A stretch of 12,185 nucleotides of DNA from DAOTXK01 sp034435395. GTDB taxonomy: Bacteria > Chloroflexota > Anaerolineae > Aggregatilineales > Ch27. The stretch spans positions 1 to 12,185 of the forward strand of contig DAOTXK010000232.1 in assembly GCA_034435395.1 (NCBI GenBank), read 5' to 3'. Each line of letters begins with the position of its first letter. Within the stretch, counting starts at the first letter, position 1. This document shows positions 1 through 5,957 of the stretch, one piece after another. The notes under the pieces are model-generated. The model was not told where the DNA came from and did not search any database. It worked only from the letters and a program-made list of their open reading frames with translations. A program made the translations under genes and the position numbers.

Positions 1-206
1 TAACCACCGCCACAGGGCGGGGGAACCGCCGGCGGGCAGACCGGTTCGTGGGACGCCTGCATCACGCCGGGGAGATCGTCGATCACAGTGATCGAATCAC
101 CAGCTGGCGCGACAGCGAGTGCAGCAGGGCCGACCACCTGCGCCCCAAGAAAGGACAGCGCCAACAACACCAGCAGGCCCCCGATCACGACAGTACGCTT
201 GGTCAT
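1..206 (-). CDS. Small exported protein, N-terminal part (runs off left edge)
   Basis: An open minus-strand frame starts at the ATG at 206-204 and continues to the window edge without a stop, giving 68 complete codons. A clear ribosome binding site (AAGGAG) lies about 6 bases upstream, which fixes the start. The protein begins MTKRTVVIGGLLVLLALSFL, a classic signal peptide with a short basic N-terminus, a hydrophobic core and a likely cleavage site after an Ala-x-Ala stretch near residue 31-33. The mature part seen so far is short and ends in a proline-rich stretch with two cysteines (VCPPAVPPPCGGG), which could form a disulfide or a linker. I do not recognise the family. It is read in the same direction as the two genes to its right but is separated from them by a terminator, so it is probably its own transcription unit. 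Confidence 0.72.
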   Translation of the reverse strand, partial: MTKRTVVIGGLLVLLALSFLGAQVVGPAALAVAPAGDSITVIDDLPGVMQASHEPVCPPAVPPPCGGG

Positions 207-399
207 CTCTGTCTCCTTATGGCTCATGACGATTGGGCGGGTTGGGACAGGCGCGGGGCCTGCGCAGTGCGCCACGCGCCACATCTCAGGCGGGATGCGC
301 GCTATCCATCACCGTGTTTTCATCATGAGCCAGGGGCAGGGGCCGAATCAGCCGCTTTGTGCCATTTTTCCGACAAAAAACGGACAACTTTGGGGAATC

Positions 400-433
400 A
401 AAAACGGGCGACCACTTACCTGGCTGGTCGCCC
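400..433 (-). terminator. Rho-independent terminator after the isomerase-like gene
   Basis: A perfect 9-bp inverted repeat (GGGCGACCA at 406-414, TGGTCGCCC at 425-433) encloses a 10-base loop. On the minus strand it is followed by one G and then TTTTT (complement of 400-404). It lies 25 bases past the stop codon of the 458-1396 gene, where a terminator for the minus-strand operon is expected. Confidence 0.8.
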
Positions 434-457
434 GTGCCGGTATGAGGGGTTGGGGGA

Positions 458-1396
458 TTAGGTGGGGGAGGGCAGCAGTTGCCGGTAGGCGCGGAGCGCG
501 TCGCGGGTGAGGCCGGTTTCCCGGACCACGTCCAGCGCGGCCAGGCCGTGCCAGCCGGAGCGGTTCATGTATTCGATGCTGATCACTCCCCGGTAGTCGT
601 GTGCGATCAGCAGGTCCAGCACGTGCCGGTAATCGATCATGCCCTCGTGAAAGGGCGTTTGCAGTCGCCCCCGGGCGGCCTGCCGCATCTGTACGTGGGC
701 GGTATGGGGCAGCAGGGGTTCGATCTCCCGCGAGATAATCCCCTGGGCCGTGAACTGTGCCCAGTCCAGCGTCAGACTCAGCCCCGGCACCGCCTCCAGC
801 AGGGCGAGCGCTTTGGCTGGCGTCGGAGCCACCGAGTCCAGATGAGGCTCGAAGCTGAGACGCAGGTCCGTATCCTCGATGATCTCAACAATCCGCTGCA
901 GGGACTGCACGGCGTGATCGAAGGGGGTCGGAGGGGCAGGGGGAAGCTCGGCAGTTTCCGCCGCAGGCTCGCCTTTGGCCGCGCCTGGCTCAGCAGCTTT
1001 GGTTTGCCCCTGTTCTGCCGGGTGCCTGGCGGACGGCTCGGGTTCGGGCGGCGGCGGCGCGATGCCCGGCGAGATGGTGATGCCTGGTGTGCCCAGTTCG
1101 CTGGCAAAGGGCACCAATCGCTCGAACAGTTTGACTTCGTACAGCCGCCGCCCCTCGTCGATGGAAGACAGGGCAGGTAGTAACAGATACACGTCGGTGA
1201 GTTCCAGGTGGAAGCGGTCCAGCAGGGCGCGGATATGCCGGGCTTCTTCCCGGGGATTTTTGGCCGCTGCGTCGGTGTCGATGTGGGGGCCGCTACCCAG
1301 GTCCACATAGTTAAAGCCGAGGCGGGCGATGGTTTGCACCGCCTCCTCCAGCGGTTGGTTGCTGAATCCCCAGGTGTGACAGGCCAGTTTGAACAT
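458..1396 (-). CDS. Sugar phosphate isomerase/epimerase-like TIM-barrel protein
   Basis: This is a 312-residue protein of the xylose isomerase-like / AP endonuclease family 2 TIM-barrel superfamily, which holds sugar isomerases, epimerases and related metal enzymes. It opens with MFKLACHTWGF and continues with a G-x-x-Y-V-D-L strand (residues 27-33). Candidate metal ligands occur in the order typical of the family: E183 (in SFEPH), D211 (in TLDWAQF), H234 (in AHVQMR) and E275 (in ISIEYM). The substrate cannot be told. The ATG at 1396 was chosen because AAGGAAG lies about 9 bases upstream and homology begins there. A longer in-frame start at 1522 would overlap the preceding gene and adds a sequence that does not look like protein. 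Residues 114-158 are a low-complexity Pro/Ala/Glu-rich stretch that interrupts the barrel. The gene follows the kinase-regulator gene on the same strand with a 103-base gap and no terminator between them, so they are probably co-transcribed. Confidence 0.85.
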   Translation of the reverse strand: MFKLACHTWGFSNQPLEEAVQTIARLGFNYVDLGSGPHIDTDAAAKNPREEARHIRALLDRFHLELTDVYLLLPALSSIDEGRRLYEVKLFERLVPFASELGTPGITISPGIAPPPPEPEPSARHPAEQGQTKAAEPGAAKGEPAAETAELPPAPPTPFDHAVQSLQRIVEIIEDTDLRLSFEPHLDSVAPTPAKALALLEAVPGLSLTLDWAQFTAQGIISREIEPLLPHTAHVQMRQAARGRLQTPFHEGMIDYRHVLDLLIAHDYRGVISIEYMNRSGWHGLAALDVVRETGLTRDALRAYRQLLPSPT

Positions 1397-1456
1397 GAGG
1401 CATGGCTTCCTTATCGGGCGGGCGGATTGGGCGGCGCGGCAGGGGGGCGGTAACCA

Positions 1457-1489
1457 GGCGGTTCCGTCAGTTTGTTGACGCCGAACGCC
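1457..1489 (-). other. Imperfect hairpin between the kinase and isomerase-like genes
   Basis: Arms GGCGGTTCCGTCA (1457-1469) and TGACGCCGAACGCC (1476-1489) can pair with a few bulges around a 6-base loop. The hairpin sits directly downstream of the kinase gene's stop codon on the minus strand. There is no T-run after it, so it does not look like a terminator. It could be an mRNA-stabilising or processing element within the two-gene transcript. Confidence 0.35.
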
Positions 1490-1499
1490 CAGAATTGGA

Positions 1500-3047
1500 T
1501 TATCGCTGATGGGCCTCGTCAACCGTGATCCAGCCGGCGCGGAGGGCGATGAGCGCGGCCTGGGCCCGGCTTCGCGCCCCCAGTTTGTCGATAGCGTTTT
1601 TCAGGCGAGTGATGACCTCCTGCTCGGTCAGACTCAGTTGGCGGGCGATGGCGTCGTTGGTATCGTTTCCCGCCACGACGCACAGCAGGACAGCCCGCTC
1701 CTCTTCAGTCAGCGGATCGCGTTCGTGGGAGGAAATCAACCCCGCCACTACACGCTCGGTGACGCCTGTACCCAATACCATGTTGCCCTGCGCCACTTTG
1801 CGAATGGCCTCCAGCAACTCTTCCTGCGAGCTGGTCTTGAGCATGTAGCCATGGGCGCCGGCCTGGAGCGCCCGCATGATGTAGGTGTCTTCGGCGCGAC
1901 CGGTCAGCACTAACACGCGAGTCTGGGGGTGCGCTTGCCGGATCAAAGGCAGGACCTCCAGGCCGCTTTTATCCGGCATGTTCAGATCAAGCAGCACGAT
2001 GTCGGGCGGGTTCTGCTGGCAAAGTCGCAGGGCTTCTTCGCCGGTCCCGGCTTCGGCCAGAACGGTGATGTCCGGCTGGTCATCCAGGAAGAAGGTCAGG
2101 CTGGTGCGCAGGATGACATGGTCATCGGCGACGACAACCGTGATCGGCTTCTCGGCGGTAAAGGCTGGCGGGGCTTCCTCCGTCGGGGCGATTTTGGCCC
2201 CGGCGTCGAGGGACGGGCGCTGATCGTGGGTTTCCATCGTGATACGATGCGAATCTTCATAACCCAGGGCGGCGGCGAAGTCCGCTGCCGACTGAAAGCG
2301 GCGGTCGGGGTTACGTTCAAGAGCCTTCATGAGCGCGGCATTCAGGCGTTCGGGGAGGTCGGGGACCAGGTCGCGCGGCGGCAAGGGGTCTTTGGTGACC
2401 TTATCCAGCAAAAGCACACTGATATCATTGGAGTCGAAGGGCAGCCTGCCCGTCGCCATTTCGTAAAGGACCACGCCCAGGCTGTAGATGTCGGTGCGCT
2501 GGTCGAGATCATGGCCGCGCGCCTGTTCGGGCGACAGGTAAGCAGGGGTGCCGATGATCGAGCCGTGTGACGTGATGTGGGTGGCGTTACGCTCCATGGC
2601 CAGGCCAAAGTCCATGATCTTGGCGATGCCTTCGTTGGTCACTTTGACGTTGGCTGGCTTGATGTCGCGGTGGATGATGTTCATGCGATGGGCGTAGTCC
2701 AGGGCGTTACATAGCTGGATTCCCAGCGTGATCACCACCTCGCTGGAGGCGGGAATGAACTCCGTAAGCGGCTTGCCCTGAACGTATTCCACCACCAGAA
2801 AATGGTAATCGTCCTCTTCGGCCTCGTCATAGATGGCCATGATATTCGGGTGGTTCAGCGCGGCGGCGCTGCGCGCTTCCCGGAGGAAGCGGGCGCGGGC
2901 TGTCGATTTGACGTAGGGTAGAAGCACCTTAATGGCCACCAGCCGGCCCAGCCGGGTGTCACGGGCCAGGTAGACGGTCGCCGTGGCGCCCTCGCCGATC
3001 AGTTCTTCGATAACGTAGCGGTTCAGCAGTTCATGCCCGATCTTCAT
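1500..3047 (-). CDS. Ser/Thr protein kinase fused to receiver and LuxR-type HTH domains
   Basis: The 515-residue protein has three parts. Residues 10-262 form a Hanks-type Ser/Thr kinase with all key motifs: glycine loop G-E-G-A-T-A-T-V (18-25), lysine K40, helix-C glutamate E57, catalytic HRDIKPAN (126-133), DFG (146-148), GTPAYLSPE (166-174). Residues 302-420 are a response-regulator receiver with acidic pair D308-D309, phospho-acceptor D354, T382 and K404. Residues 444-505 are a NarL/LuxR-type helix-turn-helix. A linker of about 40 residues joins kinase and receiver. No transmembrane segment is visible, so it should be cytoplasmic. The expected role is a DNA-binding regulator that takes input from Ser/Thr phosphorylation, Asp phosphorylation or both; that is inference. 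The ATG at 3047 is preferred because GGAGG lies about 10 bases upstream and the kinase fold begins there. An in-frame ATG at 3245 would add 66 residues without domain character. No histidine kinase gene is adjacent. Confidence 0.93.
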   Translation of the reverse strand: MKIGHELLNRYVIEELIGEGATATVYLARDTRLGRLVAIKVLLPYVKSTARARFLREARSAAALNHPNIMAIYDEAEEDDYHFLVVEYVQGKPLTEFIPASSEVVITLGIQLCNALDYAHRMNIIHRDIKPANVKVTNEGIAKIMDFGLAMERNATHITSHGSIIGTPAYLSPEQARGHDLDQRTDIYSLGVVLYEMATGRLPFDSNDISVLLLDKVTKDPLPPRDLVPDLPERLNAALMKALERNPDRRFQSAADFAAALGYEDSHRITMETHDQRPSLDAGAKIAPTEEAPPAFTAEKPITVVVADDHVILRTSLTFFLDDQPDITVLAEAGTGEEALRLCQQNPPDIVLLDLNMPDKSGLEVLPLIRQAHPQTRVLVLTGRAEDTYIMRALQAGAHGYMLKTSSQEELLEAIRKVAQGNMVLGTGVTERVVAGLISSHERDPLTEEERAVLLCVVAGNDTNDAIARQLSLTEQEVITRLKNAIDKLGARSRAQAALIALRAGWITVDEAHQR

Positions 3048-3306
3048 CAGGCGACCCCCTCCACGTATGGATGAGCGATCTGAAAATCCGCTGGCCCGCA
3101 GGCCGGTGAACGGTTGAAGTCCCGACGGCGGGCGCGGAATGCGGGAGTCGTGCGCGCCTGCCCGGCCCGACAGCCAGGACCGGGTGAGACGCTGGTGGCC
3201 TGTAAGCGGTTCTGCCTGATGCGCAGTATGGCATACAACGCGCACTGGCGCTCCTGGTCAGCACCGTGGAGGTTCCTCGGACCTTACGGTTTCATCTGCC
3301 GCACAT

Positions 3307-3350
3307 GGTACTTCCATTATAGCCTCCATAACCTCCCTGACGGAAGTGCC
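3307..3350 (-). promoter_or_regulatory. Candidate promoter and inverted repeat upstream of the kinase gene
   Basis: Read on the minus strand, a perfect -10 hexamer TATAAT lies at 3321-3316. It sits between the arms of an inverted repeat, GGTACTTCC (3307-3315) and GGAAGTGCC (3342-3350), which match at 8 of 9 positions. No good -35 hexamer is seen at the usual spacing, so an activator or an alternative sigma factor may be needed. The implied leader to the kinase start is about 260 bases. Confidence 0.4.
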
Positions 3351-3528
3351 AATGCTGGGTATGGCTGTAACCTGGCGGTCTTCTCTTCACCGGTGTCTCA
3401 GAGTTGTCCAATCAGTGTACAAAGAAAGTCGATCCAGTTCAATGTCGTGATACAACGGGCAACAGTCGCGCTCGACAGTCACCGCAGTCAGGGCTGCCAG
3501 CGGTCGGCGGAGTGGAATCCGTTGGGCA

Positions 3529-3550
3529 GGTCCCCATTTTTTGGGGGACC
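3529..3550. repeat. Perfect 7-bp inverted repeat with T-rich loop
   Basis: GGTCCCC (3529-3535) pairs perfectly with GGGGACC (3544-3550) around an A-T6-G loop. It lies just upstream of the plus-strand -10 box at 3570. It could be an operator, or a transcribed hairpin if a promoter lies further upstream. The T-run lies in the loop rather than after the stem, so it is not a standard terminator. Confidence 0.45.
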
Positions 3551-3564
3551 ACGGAGACTCTTTC

Positions 3565-3582
3565 CGGTTTATAATAAAACCG
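3565..3582 (+). promoter_or_regulatory. Candidate promoter: TATAAT within a palindrome
   Basis: A consensus TATAAT occurs at 3570-3575 inside the palindrome CGGTTT (3565-3570) / AAACCG (3577-3582), with a 6-base centre. It is about 54 bases upstream of the ATG at 3629. No convincing -35 hexamer is present at 16-18 bases, so the -10 call rests on the hexamer and its position. A repressor bound to the palindrome would cover the -10. Confidence 0.45.
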
Positions 3583-3628
3583 AAGGGCTGGTTGTTCGTA
3601 TACATATTGGAGAAAGCATTGCTGTCTT

Positions 3629-3895
3629 ATGGCGAGGAGCCGGTCGTCGCTGTTCCTGGCAGTGTCGGTTTTCGCCGCCATTGTCATGGGGGTGGCTCTT
3701 CCGGTTACCGCGCGAATCTGCCCGTCTATCCTGGCGATCCTCCTGGTGATAGCGGGGCTGATGATGCTGGTGAGCGAAGCAGCGGCGGTGGGGTGGGTGG
3801 TGATTGCTGGCCTGGCCGTGATGATCGCCTTGGGGGTGACGATCCTGATTGCCGTGTTTTCGGTTTTTCGGGCGGGCGGTGCTCACCGCTTTTGA
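3629..3895 (+). CDS. Small integral membrane protein of unknown function
   Basis: This 88-residue frame is almost entirely hydrophobic. After a basic N-terminus (MARSRSS) it has about three membrane-spanning segments near residues 8-27, 33-50 and 53-80, and a basic C-terminus (FRAGGAHRF). Overlapping frames on either strand give implausible Arg/His/Trp-rich products, so this is the best coding frame. The ribosome binding site is not ideal: GGAGA lies about 15 bases before the ATG. A TATAAT box is found about 54 bases upstream. The gene is followed after 71 bases by the secreted acidic protein gene, with no terminator between, so the two may share a transcript. I do not recognise a family, and a membrane location is the only property I can support. 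Confidence 0.6.
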   Translation: MARSRSSLFLAVSVFAAIVMGVALPVTARICPSILAILLVIAGLMMLVSEAAAVGWVVIAGLAVMIALGVTILIAVFSVFRAGGAHRF

Positions 3896-3966
3896 GGCTG
3901 TGTTGGGCACGCAGCGGTGTTGCGTGAGTTGGTGTCCGATACTTCTACCAAAGGAGTCATGTAAGG

Positions 3967-5163
3967 ATGTCTCACAAGCGACTGTTGGCGTTGTTGTCGT
4001 TGTTGGCGCTGCTGGTCTTTCCCCTGAGCGGCGCGCTGGCGCAAGGTGGCCCGCCGGTTTTCTGCGGCGACCTGAGTGAAGCGGACTGCGCCATCCTGAC
4101 TCAGGCGCAGGCGGCCATGGCCGACCTCCACTCGGCGGCGTTTGACCTGACGCTGGACTTCACTTTTGCCGGGGGAGAGGAGATCATGCCCGGCATGGAC
4201 GAACTGGCTGTGACGCTCCTCGCCAATGGGGCTTTTGCCGCTGACATGGAAACGATAGCCGGTTTTCAGAGTCCTGATCCAGAAGCGCTGGCCGAGATGA
4301 TGCGGGCGATGCCGGAAGCGCTGGGCACCTTCCTGCGCAGCCTTGAAGGTGAAGTGAATCTTCAGGTTGTGCTCCCGGATGAGTTGATGGCATCCATCCC
4401 GGCGGAGTTGCCGGATGGCCTGGTCTTTGACTTCGTGATGGTTGACGGCGTGTTGTACGTCAACCTGGAAGCGATAGCGCCGCTGATGTCCGCCGAGGCC
4501 GAAGCCCAACCGCAGATGCCCACCTGGATCGGCCTGGACCTGGCCGGGATGATGGAGCAGATGATGGAGGAGGCAGGCGGCGCGTGGGAGGCTCAGATGG
4601 AGAACATGGAGCAGGTCCTGCAAAGCGATCTGTTCACGTTCATGTATGATCCTGAGTTTCTGGGCCAATTCATGACGGTCACTCGCCTGGAAGACGCTGA
4701 AGTGGCCGGGCAGACCATGGCGGCCTTCCAGACCACGCTGGATTATGGCGCGCTGTTCGCTAGCGACGACTTCCAGAATGCTTTCATGGATTACATGGAA
4801 ACGTGGATGGCGCTCCAGGGCGAGTCGATGGAGGAGTTGCCAGAGAATTTTGGGGGGATCATGGCGGCCATGATGAGCGGCATGAGCTTCCAGACGGTTG
4901 AATGGATCGGGCTGGATGACTTCTATACACACCACACGGCAATGGACTTCGCCTTCGCGCTGGACTTCGAGGAACTGGCGGCGCTGGTGCCGGAGGCCGA
5001 AGCGGACGACATGCCGGCGAACCTGTCCATGACGATGAGCCTGGTAGTGGACGCCAGCGCCTTCAACGAACCGGTGGAAGTGGCCGCGCCGGAAGGGGCA
5101 CAGGTGATCAACCCCTTGATGTTCATGGGGGCGGAAATGGGCCAGCCCTCTGGTTCCAAGTAA
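3967..5163 (+). CDS. Secreted acidic, methionine-rich protein of unknown function
   Basis: The 398-residue product starts MSHKRLLALLSLLALLVFPL, a strong signal peptide with likely cleavage after Ala-Leu-Ala at residue 25. The first mature cysteine is not placed as in a lipobox, so it is more likely secreted or periplasmic than a lipoprotein. The mature protein is extremely acidic. I count about 65 Asp/Glu against three Arg and a single Lys (the last residue). Methionine is about 9% of residues, often in clusters such as MMEQMMEEAGG. Only two cysteines occur (C33, C41), close enough for a disulfide. The alternating strand-like segments (DLTLDFTF, GEVNLQVVL, LVFDFVMVDGVLYVNLEAI) recall LolA/LppX/LprG-type lipid- or ligand-binding folds, but this is only a resemblance. 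AAGGAG at 3951-3956 precedes the ATG by 10 bases. A strong terminator follows at 5193-5226. Confidence 0.88.
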   Translation: MSHKRLLALLSLLALLVFPLSGALAQGGPPVFCGDLSEADCAILTQAQAAMADLHSAAFDLTLDFTFAGGEEIMPGMDELAVTLLANGAFAADMETIAGFQSPDPEALAEMMRAMPEALGTFLRSLEGEVNLQVVLPDELMASIPAELPDGLVFDFVMVDGVLYVNLEAIAPLMSAEAEAQPQMPTWIGLDLAGMMEQMMEEAGGAWEAQMENMEQVLQSDLFTFMYDPEFLGQFMTVTRLEDAEVAGQTMAAFQTTLDYGALFASDDFQNAFMDYMETWMALQGESMEELPENFGGIMAAMMSGMSFQTVEWIGLDDFYTHHTAMDFAFALDFEELAALVPEAEADDMPANLSMTMSLVVDASAFNEPVEVAAPEGAQVINPLMFMGAEMGQPSGSK

Positions 5164-5192
5164 GTCGCGGTCGCTGCCGTCAGGTTGTTTCA

Positions 5193-5226
5193 GGGGCGTT
5201 CCCGGGTTGCCGGGGGCGCCCCTTTT
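5193..5226 (+). terminator. Rho-independent terminator after the acidic secreted protein gene
   Basis: GGGGCG (5193-5198) pairs with CGCCCC (5217-5222), with an additional inner CCCGG/CCGGG stem, and TTTT follows at 5223-5226. It lies 30 bases past the TAA stop and closes this transcription unit before the next promoter. Confidence 0.8.
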
Positions 5227-5266
5227 GGGTGACTGGTCCGGCTGGCTGGATTTTAGCCTGTTCCGC

Positions 5267-5275
5267 TGCTATACT
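5267..5275 (+). promoter_or_regulatory. Extended -10 promoter for the paralogue pair
   Basis: TGC directly precedes TATACT (5270-5275), making an extended -10 element (TGnTATACT). It is placed after the terminator at 5193-5226 and about 40 bases before the ATG at 5313. A weak -35 is acceptable for this promoter type; no good one is seen. Confidence 0.55.
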
Positions 5276-5312
5276 TGGGCGGCGTGGGCAGTTCTTTTTC
5301 AAGGCAACTTCG

Positions 5313-5942
5313 ATGGGCATTCAGGCCGATCAGCAACGGATCATTCAGCTCACGTCCGCTTACGCCCCCACGCAACCACCGCAGTTGCCACTGACGTTTG
5401 GCGATTATCTTTCGTTGCTCTGGCGGGTTGACCAGTCAGCTGGCAACCCTGATCGTGAAGCCTACTATCGTCAATGCGCGGATGCGCTGGCGCGGGGATT
5501 GGGTTTCGCCAATCGTAGCCTGTACCGGCTGGTGCGGCGCACCGAGGCCGGGCGTATCTGCCCCTTGTTGCCCAATGCTCCGTACCAGGGGACCGTCCGG
5601 CTGGTCGATGCCCAGGACCGCCGGGAGGCCATCCGGCACCTGGTCGACCTGCGCGACCACATTCTGGCGATGGCTGCCTACCGCGAACAATGGAAAGTGG
5701 GGTGGCCGGGCAGCCGGATGACCGATGGGGAACTCCGCGAGCGGCTGTTTGCCGTGTTTTTCACGGCGTTTGAAGGGCAGTTCAGGCACTTCAGCCGCCT
5801 GTTGTTTGTGATTGACATTGTGTTACAGGAACTGTTGCTTGGCGACCGGCGGGAACGGGAAATCAGTCTTATCCGGTTGATCAGAGAGTTCGACTATCCA
5901 GACCCTGACAGTGGGGATACCCGTACGCAATACCATGGCTGA
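5313..5942 (+). CDS. Conserved hypothetical protein, paralogue A of a tandem pair
   Basis: The 209-residue, soluble-looking protein has no signal peptide and no membrane segment. Start ATG 5313 has AAGG 8 bases upstream; an in-frame upstream ATG at 5229 lies before the promoter and was not used. I do not recognise the family. It is clearly related to the next gene. Shared blocks are S-A-Y-x-P with LPL-x-FGDYLS-x-L-x-R-x-D (residues 15-40), and GS-x-x-TD-x-x-LR-x-R (133-144). The shared run then continues with AV-x-FT-x-F (147-153), FSR-x-L (160-164), a D-x-x-L-x-E-LL helix (168-175) and a terminal YP (195-196). The C-terminal half is predicted to be mainly amphipathic helix. The stop is 15 bases from the proposed start of paralogue B, so the two are surely co-transcribed. 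The role is unknown. Position upstream of the transporter operon hints at a link, but only by neighbourhood. Confidence 0.82.
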   Translation: MGIQADQQRIIQLTSAYAPTQPPQLPLTFGDYLSLLWRVDQSAGNPDREAYYRQCADALARGLGFANRSLYRLVRRTEAGRICPLLPNAPYQGTVRLVDAQDRREAIRHLVDLRDHILAMAAYREQWKVGWPGSRMTDGELRERLFAVFFTAFEGQFRHFSRLLFVIDIVLQELLLGDRREREISLIRLIREFDYPDPDSGDTRTQYHG

Positions 5943-5957
5943 TTGGGGGGATGTCGC

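Larger units (their letters stand above)
3048..3628. other. Divergent intergenic region, no convincing gene
   Basis: About 580 bases separate the start of the minus-strand kinase gene from the plus-strand small membrane protein gene. Open frames across it give Cys/Trp/Arg-rich translations without ribosome binding sites or recognisable motifs, so I call none. The region holds a minus-strand -10 box inside an inverted repeat (3307-3350), an odd-centred palindrome GTATGGCATAC (3226-3236), a 7-bp hairpin (3529-3550) and a plus-strand -10 box inside another palindrome (3565-3582). This density of symmetric elements suggests a regulated divergent promoter region. Confidence 0.6.

Noticed and set aside
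362..383. AT-rich hairpin (CCATTTTT and AAAAAACGG arms) as a second terminator
   Set aside because: The stem is mostly A-T pairs with a mismatch, and a strong GC stem with a T-run already lies at 400-433.
48..510. Two overlapping plus-strand open frames (137 and 140 codons)
   Set aside because: They run antisense to the signal-peptide gene and across the terminator at 400-433, have His/Arg/Pro-rich products and lack ribosome binding sites.
3048..3245. Longer N-terminus for the kinase-regulator (start at 3245)
   Set aside because: The added 66 residues are Arg/Pro/Ser-rich without homology-like features, and GGAGG sits correctly in front of the ATG at 3047.
3114..3749. Plus-strand frame of 211 codons across the divergent intergenic region
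   Set aside because: The translation is Cys/Trp/Arg-rich without domain character, has no ribosome binding site, and overlaps the better supported small membrane protein in another frame.
4550..4610. Methionine clusters as a specific copper-binding motif
   Set aside because: Spacing is irregular and does not match known Met-x-x-Met copper motifs closely enough to name a metal; kept only as a compositional oddity.
3883..4935. Minus-strand open frame of 350 codons
   Set aside because: It is antisense to the secreted acidic protein gene. The product is His/Gln/Arg-rich, the usual mirror of an acidic, Met-rich coding strand in GC-rich DNA, whereas the plus strand has a signal peptide, a ribosome binding site and a terminator.
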